NCBI RefSeq assembly: GCF_032884065.1 | Contig: NC_088881.1 | Span: forward strand, 3,778,001-3,842,000 | Length of the DNA stretch: 64,000 bases | Source of the DNA: Artemia franciscana | Taxonomy: Eukaryota > Arthropoda > Branchiopoda > Anostraca > Artemiidae | Reading direction: 5' to 3' | Notes under the pieces: model-generated | Seen by the model: the letters and a program-made list of their open reading frames with translations, nothing else | Told to the model about the DNA's origin: nothing | Database searches by the model: none | Shown here: positions 24,026 to 36,259 of the stretch, piece after piece | How the letters are laid out: every line of letters begins with the position of its first letter | Numbering within the stretch: the stretch's first letter is position 1 | Position numbers and translations under genes: made by a program

Positions 24026-24604
24026 ATTAAAAGAAAACTAATCTAAAAACAAATAAAAACCACCACCAAATATAATAAATACAATTATCGCTACTTATCC
24101 ACGTAGGGAAAATGAGTTATGCGAGTTACTTCAATGAGAATCAAAGAGCAACTGAGGAAAAATTTATGAAAATAGAAACTTGGTTAATTATTCTGTTGCG
24201 AAATAATCCTCTTGTAAGCTAACATTGAAGCAACTCTTTTTGGTCTAGTGGGTTCATTCTTTCATTCTTTTAATTGGAAAATGAAATTAAATGTTCTTTA
24301 ATGTTTTCTTCCTTGAATTAAACTGAGACTGATCAACAGGAATTATGTCTTTCTAGTCGAAATTTGGGACTTCTGAAACCAGAAACCCTTTTGCCCCTAT
24401 ATGTCGAACATATGACATATGGCGAAAAATGAAACCATCTGAGGCGCATAAAGCATCGACGAAGCAAGGTATATCCAACGAGGACATCTTCCCATTAGGG
24501 TTTGAGTGATATATATGTATTACGGTGAAAGACCAAAATCTGGCCTTTCATATTATAGGTAAAAGTACTCTTTATTTTGCGCATTCTGTTTTTCTAGGTA
24601 CTCT

Positions 24605-24982
24605 CCCACCGCCCCTACAGCAGTTTTCTCACGGACAGGCTCAGCTATGTACTTTTCTTCTTCACGTAATTCTTCTCGACGATTTATTTTACCAAAACAA
24701 TCTTTTACAGCAGCCTAAAGGTCTCCAGCATATCAATAAATTCTATTATGGAACTCCATCCCTTCGGATGTCCCTCTTTTTCTTTCTGCAAAGGCATTAT
24801 TTCGTCGGGTCTTTCCAATTCAATAATTTTTCTCTCTCTTTATTAATCCTTTCCTAATTTGTATGTCTCTTCTCTTCTTTTAAAATCATTTTCAGCTATA
24901 TGTTAAATCTCCTTCTAAATCTTCTCTCTGCTAAATATCTTATTTATTCAATGTCCTTGTCTTGTTCCAGTGTTTTTTTTTT

Positions 24983-25058
<76 letters not shown>

Positions 25059-25180
25059 TAATAATGTTTAATTCTTGTTCTCTGTGGTCCATTACAAAGA
25101 AAGCTTCTTGGGCCTAGTAACCACTTTACTTTTGTAATAGTTTTTTCTTTTAGTATCAATAAATTGATTGATTGATTGGC
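24605..25180 (+). pseudogene. CR1/L2-like LINE 3' end with (GATT)n tail
   Basis: Plus strand: RTGSAMYFSSSRNSS, PKQSFTAA, then LLWNSIPSDVPLFLSAKALF, i.e. 'R-x(n)-Y-x(n)-S-x-x-x-G-x-x-x-WNSIP' plus an alanine-lysine helix, the standard CR1/L2 polymerase end, with two stops. The 3' UTR carries a (TA)n microsatellite (24985-25056) and ends 'aataaattgattgattgatt', a typical CR1-clade tail. Confidence 0.7.
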
Positions 25181-25455
25181 GAATATCGACATTCATCGGT
25201 GAATGTCAACATATACATAGTCGCTTTGTCCGAAATGTCAGTTAAATATCCTTATTTCTGACTTACACCGGTGAATGTCGACATTCACTATGCACTGATG
25301 GTGGATGTTGAGTATTTCTGAGATTTTTTATATTCACTATGCACTAATGGTGAATGTTGAGGATTTCTGAATTGTTTTATATTTCTGAGAACCCATTTCT
25401 GAGATTTATAACCTTACCTAATTAGTCCCCACCAAACCTGCATACGACTGACAAA

Positions 25456-25596
25456 CAGGGTTGCCACCACGGTCAGTTCCTAAAGTGCTAGAATTGCCCA
25501 AATATCCGTACTACAAAGCTATTTTCGGTGCTACAATCAAATGTGATAGAGCTTAAATAGTGTTAAAATAGCACTTTTACGCTACAGGTGGCAACC
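25456..25596. mobile_element. Possible short MITE
   Basis: GGTTGCCACC at the left and GGTGGCAACC at the right form 10-bp inverted ends, 141 bp apart, with CAGG outside both. No clear target duplication. 25190-25380 just before it repeats 'cactatgcactgatggtgga' twice. 25600-26550 has no supported gene. Confidence 0.4.
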
Positions 25597-26550
25597 GTGC
25601 AAATGCTACATTGCTATAGATAATGCAATAGTGGTGAAATAGCAGTTTCATGCTACAGGGGGAATCCCTGCTGACAAATCTAACTGGCAAAGCTGACTGA
25701 ATCGAAGCAGAGAAACGGACTTGGTGGGAAACAGCCTGTTGCCTCCTAATCGGCTCCTTTCTTTTGGAGATTCTCCAGAGCATATCTGTCGTGTCGACAT
25801 ACACCGGCCAGGGTTCGAATACACAAGATCGTAATGAAATATTCAATCTTTCACTGACGTATTGGGTGTTTGCTGGCATTCACCAGTTTGTCGACAGTCT
25901 TCAATTTCGGTCTTTCAGGGTAACATACGCACATCGGACTTCACGGCTGTGCGCACGTCTGAGTGTATTTCTCGGTCTCCCACTCTGTCGCCACCTCCAA
26001 GCCTGCCACTGCACTTTGTGTAACATTCTTAACTCTCCCTCCAAATGGCGTAGCCAAGAAAACTCCATCTTTTCTCGTCCAAAATTTCAGAAATAAGCTT
26101 CTATTTATTTATAGTAACAGTGTATATTATATACTGTTAAGAAGGCTTAAGTGTTTTGACAAAGTTAGGAAAAGGCATCTTTTTTCAGTATGTATTAAGA
26201 GTTACAGGAGGAGCTTGCAGGAGCTGCTTACATAAGAAGAGCTGAGAGGAGAATGCTGCTCGTATTTTACTTTGACAAATACAAGCATGTACAGAAAGGT
26301 AACTTGTTTAAAAATCTGAAATTAATTTTCGGGGAATGAATTTTGGGCCTCTCAAAATTTATGGGGTAGCTTACTTTCATAAGCCGTATGCGCCAGGGTT
26401 TCTGCTAAGTCAAATCAAGTCCAAGTAATTCAAGCCTTTCGTAGGAGGAATAAGCTCAAAACACGTGTATATCCTTCCCCCGAACGCCCCCACTCACGAA
26501 AACACAGAACAAGATGGAACGAGTCGCTTTTTCATAGGTCTATTTTTTAA

Positions 26551-27480
26551 CAGTTCGTGGTAACGAATTATAAGTAAGGAGCGATGCGGCTCAATAGTAA
26601 CCGAAACTCTAAGAAACAGAGTCCTGATAACAACAGATAAATCAAAAGAATTGAATTTCGATGCTTATTCAAAATATACAAAATCTTTCCAGTTGAATGT
26701 TACCCATCAAAAGTTACGAGCCTGAGAAAATTTGCCCAATTTTCAAAAAAGGAGGGAAACACCCCAAAAGCGAAAAATGATCTTAATGAAAATCACGCCA
26801 TCAGATTCAGCATATCAGAACACCTTACTGCACAGGTTTCAAGCTCTTTATACAAAGGTGGAATTTTGCATTTTTTGTCAGAAAAATGATCACGGATGCG
26901 TGTCATTTGTTTCTTTTTGTTTCTTCCCAGGGATGATCGTACCAAGCTAGTGATCCTTGAGGCTCGAGTGAGTGCTCATTAGATCGAAAATCAAACACTC
27001 TAGTGCCATTTTTAAGTGACCGAAATATTGGAGGGCAACTAAGCCCCCTCCCACGCCCCTTTTTTACTGAAGTGATTTTGGCATAGTCAAAAGATCCAGT
27101 ACTTATGTCTTTGAGAATAACTTGACCCCCAAAATTCCCCGGGACAGGATTGCAAGCTATGAACTTGGCCCATTGGTTACATATAATTTTGGTTATTGGG
27201 AAGTATGCAGATCTTTTTCGGAGGCGAGGAATTTTTCTGGTGGAGAGATTACGTGGGAGGATCATTCCATGACGAATTTTTTAGGGGGAAGGGAATTTTC
27301 CATGAAGGAGAAGCCAGACTTCCCGGTATTATTTAAAAAACAACCAAAAATTAAATAAAAAAAAAGTTGTTGCAACTGAAAGTAAGGAGCAACATCAAAA
27401 CTTAAGACAAACAGGAATTAGTACGCAGCTGAGGGGGTTATCCCCTCCTCAGTACCTCACTCATTACGCAGCAGTTTTTT
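26551..27480 (+). mobile_element. Foldback-family element, plus-strand copy
   Basis: Begins with CAGTTCGTGGTAACGAAT, the terminal palindrome of the copy at 8382, then 'gtaaggagcgatgcggctca', 'gtaaccgaaactct' and the same G/C-rich blocks in the same order, ending with 'aaagtaaggagcaacatc' and 'ttatcccctcctcagtacct'. The second foldback arm appears to be lost. Open frames at 26903-27358 are repeat text. Confidence 0.65.
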
Positions 27481-27589
27481 TATAGAACTTCAAAAAAACT
27501 TAATCATTATAATAGTTATTCTTAAATAATTGGAACAAAAAGTCAAACTTTAGCGTTAAGACCGTATTGAGGTGATATTGAGTGGGGGT

Positions 27590-30415
27590 ATTGGTATTGA
27601 GTATTGAGGTGATATTCTAAATACCAAATTGAATTGAAATCCGATAACCCGTTCGTAATTTAAAATGCCTCATTTTTTCTAATTTTTAAAAATTAGAATC
27701 TCCCCCCCCCCCCCCCCCCGAGATGGTCAAATCGGGTAAGCGACTATTTCTAATTTAATCTGGTCGGGTCCCTGAAACGCCTGCCAACTTTCAGCGATCG
27801 CTATATTGATCACGTATCACACGTAGGATTCGGACTTGAGACCTTTCGCACCCTAAGCGAGAATCATACCCCTAGACCACAAGCCATACTAATGAAGAAC
27901 AATCATTTGTTTTATTGGCAAATAAAATCGTTCTGAACCATTTTGTATGCTCGATCACCCCCCCCCCCCCCGATGGTCAAATTGGGGAAGACTATTTCTA
28001 ATTTGACCTACTCTGGTCCCTGATACACCTGCCAACTTTCATTGTCCTAGCTCATTTGCAAGTGTCCAAACTAGTAAATCCCCACCCAGCTTGCCAAAAA
28101 AGAGCGGATCCGGTCTGTTTATGTCAATAACGTATCTAGGATATGTGCTTATTCTTCCCACCAAGTTTCATCCGGATATTTACACTCTAATCGTTTTACA
28201 AATTTCCAGTTTCCTCTTCAACACCCCCCAATGTCACCGGATCAATTCGGAATTTGAAATAGGAGCTCTGAGACATGAGGTCCTTCTAAATATCAAATTT
28301 CATTAAGATCTGATCACCCATTCGTAAGTTAATAATACCTTATTTTTTCTAATTTTTCCAAATTAACCCTCCCCCCAACTCTCCCAAAGAGAGCCAATCT
28401 AGTCAGGTTACGTCAATCACGTATCTAGGACTTGTGCTAATTCTTCCCACCAAGTATCATCACGATCTCTCCACTCTTAGCGTTTTCCAGGATTTCCGGT
28501 TTCCTCTTCAACTCTCCCCGATGTCATCAGATCGGGTCAGGACTTGAAATAAGAACTCTGAGACACGGGGTCCTTCTAAATGTCAAATTTCATTAAGATC
28601 CGATCACTTTTTCGTAAGTTAAAAATACTTAAATTTTTCTATTTTTTTCGAATTAACCCCCTCCCCAACTCCCCCAAAGAGAGCAGATCTGTCCCGGTTA
28701 TGTCAATCACGTATCTAGGACTTGTTATTTTTCTCACCAAGTTTCATCTCGATCTTTCCACTCTAATCGTTTTCCAAGTCAAATTTCATTAGGATCCAAT
28801 TACCCATTCGTAAGTTAAAAATAACTAATTTTTTCTAATTTTTCGAACAACCAAATTAGGTACCACCCAACTCCCCCAAAGAGAGCAGATCCGGTTACTT
28901 CAATCACGTATCTAGGAACTGTGCTATTCTTCCCACTAAGTTTCATCCCAATCTCTCCACTCTAAGAGTTTTCCCAGATTTCCGGTCCCCCCCCCAAGAC
29001 ACTGGATTCAGTCAGAATTTAAAATAAGAGGTCTGAGTTACGAGGTCCTTCTAAATATCAAATTTCATTGAGATCCGATCACTCGCTCGTAATTTAAAAA
29101 TACCTATTTGTTCTAATTTTTCCTAATTACCCCCCTCCCTCCTCACTCCCCCACAGAGAGCATATCCGTTCCGATTATATCAATCACGTATCTAGGAATT
29201 GTGTTTATTTTTATCACGAAGTTTCATCCCGATATCCCCACTCTAAGCGTTTTCCAAGATTTCAGATTTCCCCCTTCAATTCCCCCCCCCATGTCACCGG
29301 ATCTGGTCGGGATTTAAAATGAGAACTCTAAAATACCATATCCTTCTAAATATCCAATTTCATTAAGATATGATCACCCATTCGTAAGTTAAAAATACCT
29401 AATTTTTCCGAATTAACCCCCCCCCCCCCACAACTCCCCCAGAGAGCCAATACGGTCTGGTTATGTGAATCACGTATCTAGGACTTTTGCTTATTCCTCC
29501 CCCCCAAGTATCACCGTATCCGGTCAGGATTTAAAATAAGAGCTCTGAGACACGAGATCCTTCTAAATATCAAATTTCATAAGGATCCAGTCACCCTTTT
29601 GTAAGTTAACAATACCTCATCTTTTCTAATTTTTCCAAATTACCGAAATAGGTCCCCCCCCCCCCAACTCCCCACAAAGAGAGCAGATCCGGTTCGATCA
29701 TATCAATCAAGTATCTAGGATTTGTGCTTATTCTTCCCACCAAGTTTCATCCGGATCTCTCCACTCTAAGCGTTTTCCAGGATTTCCAGTTCTCCCCCTC
29801 CAACTCCAATGACACTGGATCTGATCAGTATTTAAATTAATAAGTCTGAATTACGAAGTCCTTCTAAATATAAAATTTCGTTAAGATCCAATCACTCATT
29901 CGTAAGTTAAAAATACCTAATTTTTCTAATTTTTTCGAATTACCCCCCCCCCCCGAACTCACACAATCCGTTTAGGTTATGTCAATTACGTATCTAGGAC
30001 TTGTGTTTATTTTTCCCACCAAGTTTCATCCCGATCTCTCCACTCTAAGCGTTTTCCAAGATTTCAGGTTTCCAAGATTCCCCCTGAAGATCCCCCCAAT
30101 GTCACCAGATCAAGTCGGGATTTAAAAAACGAGCTCTGGTACATGGTATCTTTCTAAATAAAAAATTTCATAAAGATCCGATCAAACGATCGTAAGTTAA
30201 AAATGCCTCATTTTTTCAAATTTTTCCGAATTAACCATCCCCCAACTCCCCCCTCAGATGGCCGTATCGGGGAAATGACTATTTCTAAGTAATCTGGTAT
30301 GGTCCCTGATACACCTGCCAAATTTCATCGTCCTAGTTTATCTTGAAGTGTCCAAACTAGCAAAACTGGGACCGACATACTGACAGAAATTGCGATTGCT
30401 ATATATACTCGGTAA
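27590..30415 (+). mobile_element. Minisatellite-bearing DNA element, copy 2 (HINE-like)
   Basis: 'gtatctagg' recurs at 28132, 28421, 28711, 28908, 29188, 29473, 29711 and 29990, so units are ~280-290 bp with two internal deletions. The 3' end reads 'gatggccgtatcgggg', 'gcgattgctatatatac', then AATACCAAGTGCCA at ~30412. Long C runs punctuate each unit. The 5' end is not clear; a tRNA-like insert interrupts it at 27815-27885. Confidence 0.75.
27815..27885 (-). pseudogene. tRNA-Pro(AGG)-like pseudogene or SINE head
   Basis: The minus strand reads GGCTTGTGGTCTAGGGGTAT, GATTCTCGCTTAGGGTGCGA and AAGGTCTCAAGTCCGAATCC. The D arm and anticodon arm (loop TTAGGGT, anticodon AGG) match a standard animal tRNA-Pro; the T arm is damaged (AGTCCGAATCC against GGTTCAAATCC) and the 3' acceptor strand does not pair with GGCTTGT. 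Not a functional tRNA; either a pseudogene or the head of a tRNA-Pro SINE. Confidence 0.75.
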
Positions 30416-30484
30416 ATACCAAGTGCCATTGAAACATAAAAGTATTAAGAGACCAAAAAACGAATGTGATTTTCACCCGGTTGA

Positions 30485-30550
30485 GAAGAATTAAGACGAA
30501 AAGACAACGCATATCTTTCGGCAAGGCTTTCCGTCAAGCCGTCCGTGACA
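30485..30550 (-). other. Hairpin motif (family member 3)
   Basis: The minus strand reads GGACGGCTTGACGGAAAGCC, then TTGCCGAAAGATATGCGTTG. It shares GACGGC, GCCGAAA, ATAT and GCGTTGT in order with members 1 and 2, and the flank 'gaattaagacgaaaagac', but has CACGGAC where they have CTGAAGA, so it lacks the hammerhead-like box. Confidence 0.4.
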
Positions 30551-30911
30551 CTTAACAAAAAAAAAGAGAATGAAGCTAACAAAAATTAATGCTTAACAAA
30601 AAAATTTAGTGCTTAACAAAAAAGAAGAGAAAGAAGAAAAAAAGTTAAATGTAAAACAAGAAAAATAATCTTTTGAAGTAGACAGCAACAAAACAGAGAA
30701 AAACAGATATAGAGGCGAATAAATCAATGGTATAAATATTCTGTAGATCCATTATATAGCAGCATGTATTATAATATTCTTTATTTTATATCATTTATGT
30801 TTACTCTGATTTAATTATGAATTTTATTCGTTCAAAGTATTCATATTCTTTGCGCCAACAATTTCAATTGATCACAATGCGTTGCAAAAACGGGATCAAA
30901 AGCAGAATTAC

Positions 30912-31018
30912 CTCAGTCGTGTTCGTAATTCCAATATCAGTTCCATTAAAAGATTTCATGTGCCTATCAGGATCAACTGTGTATGCATCCTCATATTCTT
31001 CTCCTGTCGAATATTCAT
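30912..31018 (-). CDS. PLXDC: PLXDC-like gene, exon 3 (acidic spacer with N-glycosylation sites)
   Basis: The acceptor reads TTTCTCTTTTTTAG before 31018 and the donor GTAATTC follows 30912. The 107 bases give two bases completing an Asp codon plus 35 codons: an acidic run (EYSTGEEYEDAYTVDPD), then SFNGTDIGITNTTE. Two N-x-T sequons (NGT, NTT) fit an extracellular protein. In vertebrate PLXDC proteins the same place, just before the conserved Tyr-Tyr motif, is also acidic with an N-x-T or N-x-S motif. It ends in phase 0, matching exon 4. A decayed partial copy of this exon lies about 192 bp upstream, at 31150-31211. Confidence 0.85.
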
Positions 31019-31140
31019 CTAAAAAAGAGAAACAAATTAGAAAATAAACATGAATGAAACGCTCATTCTAAAGTAATTTGGCAGATTCGATATCACAAAC
31101 GGGGTTTAGCATTAACCAAATAAATCCTTGAGCAGCACCA

Positions 31141-31330
31141 TAGTACAAAATGTGCCTAACAGGATCAACTTTTTACGCATCCTCATATGCTTCCCCGGGG
31201 GAGGGGGGGGGGGTATACATCTAGAAAGTAAAAAGAAATGAAAAACCAAATAAAAATGGAACGCTTATCCTAAGATTATTTGAAGGATTCGATGGTAAAA
31301 ACGGGGTTTAGAATTAATCAAATTAATTCT
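31141..31330 (-). pseudogene. Decayed tandem duplicate of PLXDC exon 3 and its intron flank
   Basis: 31153-31211 aligns with 30961-31018 at an offset of ~192 bp: minus strand TTCTAG acceptor, then GATGTATAC, an expanded C/G run, GAAGCATATGAGGATGCG, TAA, AAGTTGATCCTG. The reading frame is broken by the homopolymer and an in-frame stop where exon 3 has Tyr-Thr. The intron flank is also repeated ('aacgctcattctaa' at 31058, 'aacgcttatcctaa' at 31261). Not expected to be spliced into functional mRNA. Confidence 0.75.
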
Positions 31331-31949
31331 TGAATAACATATATCTAATCCATAATCTAAATTTATGGTTGATATATAATTTCCTTGGTTTTATTGTCAA
31401 ACTTGAACTACAGAAGCAGAGGTTATGAATACCTTTGTGAACTGCCAGATTTATAAAACAGACAGCAAAATTACTATTCCAAGCTCCCATCTTTACTAAG
31501 TTCAAAAAATAATGCCTTAAATCTTCACTATGATTGGTCATATTATTGGTCACATTGGTTTTATGATCGGTCATCTTATTTGTCATACTAATCACAAGAT
31601 TAGTCTTAACACTTACACTAGAAGGTAGAACACAGGTCAACTCAAAAAATTACAAACGGATACATTATTGACGTTATAGTTGAGCGTGATTGTGAACTAA
31701 TCTACAAGGGTTACAATACTGTGGCCAAGACTTAAATTCATCATTATTTAACAATATGTTTATATTTGACTTGAGTTGTGTTTCATAGCTATGAAACAGC
31801 ATTATCTTTTATTTTTTTTTTTTTGTGCCAAATGATTTTGGAACTGCAGCCCAAAAAGGACAATAGAATCAACGGGATGATTCGTAGTCTATGAAAAAAA
31901 AAAGAAACATATTCTGGTCAACGCCTTCACACAGCTATCCTTATGCTGA

Positions 31950-32580
31950 GTGAATACGTAAATGTTGTTTTCACGTACAGGCACTGCTCAAAGCAGTTCT
32001 CTCTTTTTTTTGAATAACTCAAACGTGTTCGCCATTTCAAGTATCTTGGAGTTTTTCTAGATGAAAGTTTATCTTTCCAAGAACACATTAAAATTTTGTC
32101 TTGTCTTGTCAAAAATATCGGGATTCTTTCATGGTTCCGCTATCATTTTCCACATAATATTTTGAAGACAGTTAATTTTTCTCTTGTTCATCCTTATTTC
32201 CTTTGTTGCCCTTCAGTTCGGGCATATACGTTTTATTCTATTTACAAATCACTATAAATTTTGCAAAACCAAGCACCTAGGATCTTCTTAAATATTGATT
32301 TTTCAGCCTCAGTAAGACACCTATACGGTCTTCTGGTATATTTTTGATCATTAAGATCTATCTGATTTCTATTCCCGTATTTATCATGATTTTGTTTTTG
32401 ATCAACTTCCACCGAGATTTTGTGCTATTTTTACAACAAAAATCACCACTTCATAATCATCCCACATCCATAGATCATATTTTCCATCTCGATTGCGACC
32501 AACCCCTACGGTTGATTTTAGCCTTCGTCACATGGAACCAAAAATATGGGACTCTTGCTATTGTTTTCTTATTTCATTTT
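31950..32580 (+). pseudogene. LINE reverse transcriptase C-terminus (CR1/L2-like)
   Basis: Plus strand: FKYLGVFLDESLSFQEHIK, ILSWFRYHFP, LVHPYFLCC, then after breaks RHMEPKIWDS. 'K-x-L-G-V-x-(L/I)-D-x-x-L-(S/T)-(F/W)-x-x-H-I' and 'H-P-Y-L-x-Y-C' are universal in CR1/L2/Jockey-like polymerases downstream of the YADD box. Several stops; the start is uncertain. Confidence 0.7.
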
Positions 32581-32856
32581 AGGAAGAAGTAGCGTCAGGT
32601 TGTTATTGTTTTTCTGGTTTCATTTTAGGAAGAAGTAGTGTCAGGTTGTTATTGTTTCTCTTGTTTCATTTTAGGAAGAAGTAGTGTCAGGTTGTTATTG
32701 TTTTTCTTGTTTAATTTTAAGGAGAAGTAGGGTCAGGTTGTTAATGTTTTTCTTGTTTCATTTTAGGAAGAAGTAGTGTCAGGTTATTCTAGTTTTTCTT
32801 GTTTCATTTTAGGTACAAGTACTGTCAGGTTATTATTATTTCTCTTGTTTTATTTT
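32581..32856. repeat. 46-bp tandem repeat, 6 copies, at the LINE end
   Basis: Unit 'aggaagaagtagtgtcaggt' plus 'tgttattgtttttcttgttt' plus 'catttt'; starts at 32581, 32627, 32673, 32719, 32765 and 32811, all exactly 46 bp. The array begins within the coding end of the LINE fragment before it, so it may be an amplified LINE 3' region. Confidence 0.93.
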
Positions 32857-33114
32857 GTAAATATTTAACCTTATAAATTAAAGAAAATGTAGTCTGCATG
32901 ACGATTTTTCGTTTCTTTGTAACAGGCAATGCGCTTAAGAATGCCATAAGGCATTTGCATTTTCATTTATTAACAGTGTTTATATCTTGTTGTAAATAAA
33001 AAGTCGCTCTACTCTTAGCGAAAAAAATGAAATAGTTATGAATTTCACAAAACCAAACAAAAAGACAAACCTCTAAAATATCAAAATGAAGTCACCCTCT
33101 AAAGTGAACAGTAA

Positions 33115-33980
33115 GAAGGCGACTTTTTTTTTACTGGCTGTGAATTATCTCGTTTCGTTTTTCACATCGTTTTTCAACATCTCGTTTCACGTTTTTCGTT
33201 TTTTCGTATTGACATTTTAAGTATGTGGCCTAAGAACTAAGCAAAAACCAAAATGCAGACTATGCAGTCTTCATTACTCTAAAATCTGTTTAGAAATCCC
33301 ATTGTACCTTCACCTTGGCCTCACTACAGTCTCGTTTTATTTAAAAACTTGATTTTCTTTTTTAAACATAATGAATTTTTTTTTATTTTTTTTTACTGGC
33401 TGTAAATTATCTCATTTCTTTTTTCGAAGTCCAACCTTTTTTCTTTTTTTTCGTTTTGACATTTTAAGTAATATGGCCTTAGAACTAAGCAAAAACCAAA
33501 ATGCAGACTATGCAGTCTTCATTACTCTAAAATCTGTTTAGAAATCCCATTGTACCTTCACCTTGGCCTCACTACAGTCTCGTTTTATTTAGAAACTCGA
33601 TTTTCTTTTTTAAACATAAGCAAAACCAAAATACAAACTATGCAGCCTTCATTACTCTAAAAAATCTCTTTGGAAACCCCATTAAAGCTTCACCATGGCC
33701 TCACTATAGTCCTACTTTATTTAGAAACTCGATTTTCTTTCTTAAACATAATGGTTATCTTTTTACTTTTTTTTTTTGGCTGTGAATTATTTCGTTTCAT
33801 TTTTCAGGGTCAAGCGTTTTTTCATATTGCCTTGTTCAACCTCAGGACCTCAGGACCTATTTAACTCAAAAAGGAGAAAACCAAAATGTACAAGTATACA
33901 TTACAGCTCTAAAACTCTCCTCGGTAATCCTATTATAATCTCACCTTGAACTCATTATAATCTCGTTTTATTCGAATCTC
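33115..33980. repeat. ~250-bp diverged tandem repeat, about 4 partial units
   Basis: 'gactatgcagtcttcattac' at 33257 and 33506, 'aactatgcagccttcattac' at 33639, a weaker copy near 33890; each with 'cttcaccttggcctcactac' and 'ttttactggctgtgaatta'. 33981-36250 follows with no gene recognised, apart from a short triple repeat ('ctttgactatgtacaccc') at 35813-35885. Confidence 0.75.
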
Positions 33981-36259
33981 AATTCACTCTTTTAACCACG
34001 TTGGTTGTATTATAATTGTTCCCCTCAAATCAAAGCGGGCTCTCTGACATTAACCCGTGGTATCTGATATTCCCGTGAGGACATGAGGTCGTGCATTATT
34101 TTGTCATTCATATAGCAATAAAGATATTTCATTGAAATGGCTATAATAATCTCAAAAGTTCCAGGCTCGTTTGATTTAATAACTCAAAATTTCTCTATCC
34201 ATTTACTATTGAATACTTTTGCTAGTGAATATTTTATGCTATAAAACGTCTTACTAGTTTTTTAAACAGATTTTTTTTCATGCATCTAAATACGAAAAAA
34301 AAATGTAAAAAAGCATTATTTTCCAAGTTTTTGGGTAAATGACCAATAAAAATTGCCGCAGTCAAGCTTTCCCCTGGCGCTTACCATGTCGCACCTACTA
34401 GCCCTTAGGTGTTTTGACCAAACAATATAAACCAACGAATTAAGAGATTTGTTTCTCAATTAGTGTTGTTGCATCAATTTACATGATCTTTAAACGAAAC
34501 GAGACTATCAATAAAAAAGGCCAAACATAGTGAACTTTGACTTTCATCGTTATTATTTTGATTTCCTATCACCCTCAAACTTTATGGGCCTCAACCCCCC
34601 CCCCCTTGATAAGATCTGTGTTGATTTCTGACCATGTAATCATTTTCACTCCTAAGTAAATTAATTAAATCGATTTGATCTTAAGTTACAAGTGTATAAA
34701 ACACAAGGACTGGTTGGTACCAACACAAGGTTGGTAGATAAAACGGAATTACCCTTTTTTACCTGTCTGGTGCAAAGTGGACAAAAAAAGTGTTTCGGTG
34801 GGAACAAAAGAAGTGTGGTTTATGATCGCAGATTCCCCTTTTTGAACCCAAAATCAGTGATAGAGGGGCCCAGGCGCTCTATATACTTTTCCACCTCCCC
34901 CAAGATTTTGACATATACCTATTTTTGGCATGTTTATTCCAAATCATCTATTTTTTATATTTTCATTGCAAAAAGTAGAAAAAACAGCAAAATCCCACCC
35001 TAAAATTTGATAAATACACTTTACCCTCCCCCGTATATTTTTGCGATTTGACACCCCTGGGTCCACATTAAAAGGGGCAAAATTGTTGTCATCAAAGACA
35101 ACCATCCTCTATCCCTTAATACGTAACCACAGTTGCACTTCATTAACCTAAATCTTCTCAAATATGATGAATCTAGGATTTGTTTATACAAACATCCCCC
35201 TCCCCACTCCCAATATCGTCTTCAGAAGTTAGGACCAGGATTAACACTCTTTTCTCCCTCCCGACCTTCATCAAAGATTCCCAAACTTGCAAAAAAATGT
35301 ATACTTTTCAGATATCTCACTTGACAAAAAAGCACTTCTTCGGCGACCCCTTTCCCGAATTATAGCTCCCCCCCCCCCCCGTGTGCGGGTACAATCAATA
35401 CCCGAAACAACTACTATTCTAATTCCAAAATTCCAAATCACCCAAATGACGCAATGCTTCTTGGTTTTCCCAAAATACTTTGCCAAGAACGCCACGTGCA
35501 AATTCTGACCAAAGTATTAATCAAGATAACCCCACAGCCATAAAAAATGCAAGACAACTTTTTTCTTGTTTTTATTGCAGAAAAGGTGAGGATTTTACAT
35601 TATATAACACATAAAGCTTACCATGATCATTTTGACACAGAAAACGAAAGACTATAAAGGGAAAAATAATAACAATAAGGGTGTATGCATTTGTTGTAGG
35701 TTAGGAGCAGAACGATTATAAAATATACAAAAAACGTGGAAGAATTTCTTCATAGATCAGAGAAAGGAAGTATTCTGCTGGTGGCTAATTCAAGAATTAG
35801 CTCCTCCTTTGACTATGTACACCCTCCTTTGACTATGTACACCCATGATTAATAATGTGTACCTCCTTGGACTATGTACACCCATGACTAATAATGTTTA
35901 AGATTTACCAAGTAAAAATGTAATCTAAGAAACAACAAAATTTATGTCGAATGACGTATTTAATCACCTTCAAAACATCACTCATTCCACATATCTTCTT
36001 GTTTTCCGTATGATAAGGCAGTGTGCTTTCCATCATTGAAAACAATTATATTTAAATTACTTTTTGTTAAAACTAATTACGATATATAATATATTATCGT
36101 ATATTTATGTTTCATAGTTGAGAAGAACTTTCCAAGAACGGTTAAGTAATGTTTAGAGAATGTATATGGGCATATAAATGGGCAGACCATTTAGACAATG
36201 TGTTAAACCGTGATAAAGTTACAAGAAATTATACAGAAAAGAATGAAAAAATTTGTAAC

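Noticed and set aside
25800..25830. tRNA B box in 'ggccagggttcgaatacac'
   Set aside because: GGTTCGAATAC lacks the final CC, and no A box or tRNA fold was found at the right distance.
35560..35600. Acceptor-like 'tttttcttgtttttattgcag' on the plus strand as the start of a plus-strand exon
   Set aside because: The sequence after it has stops in all frames within a short distance and no matching donor or homology.
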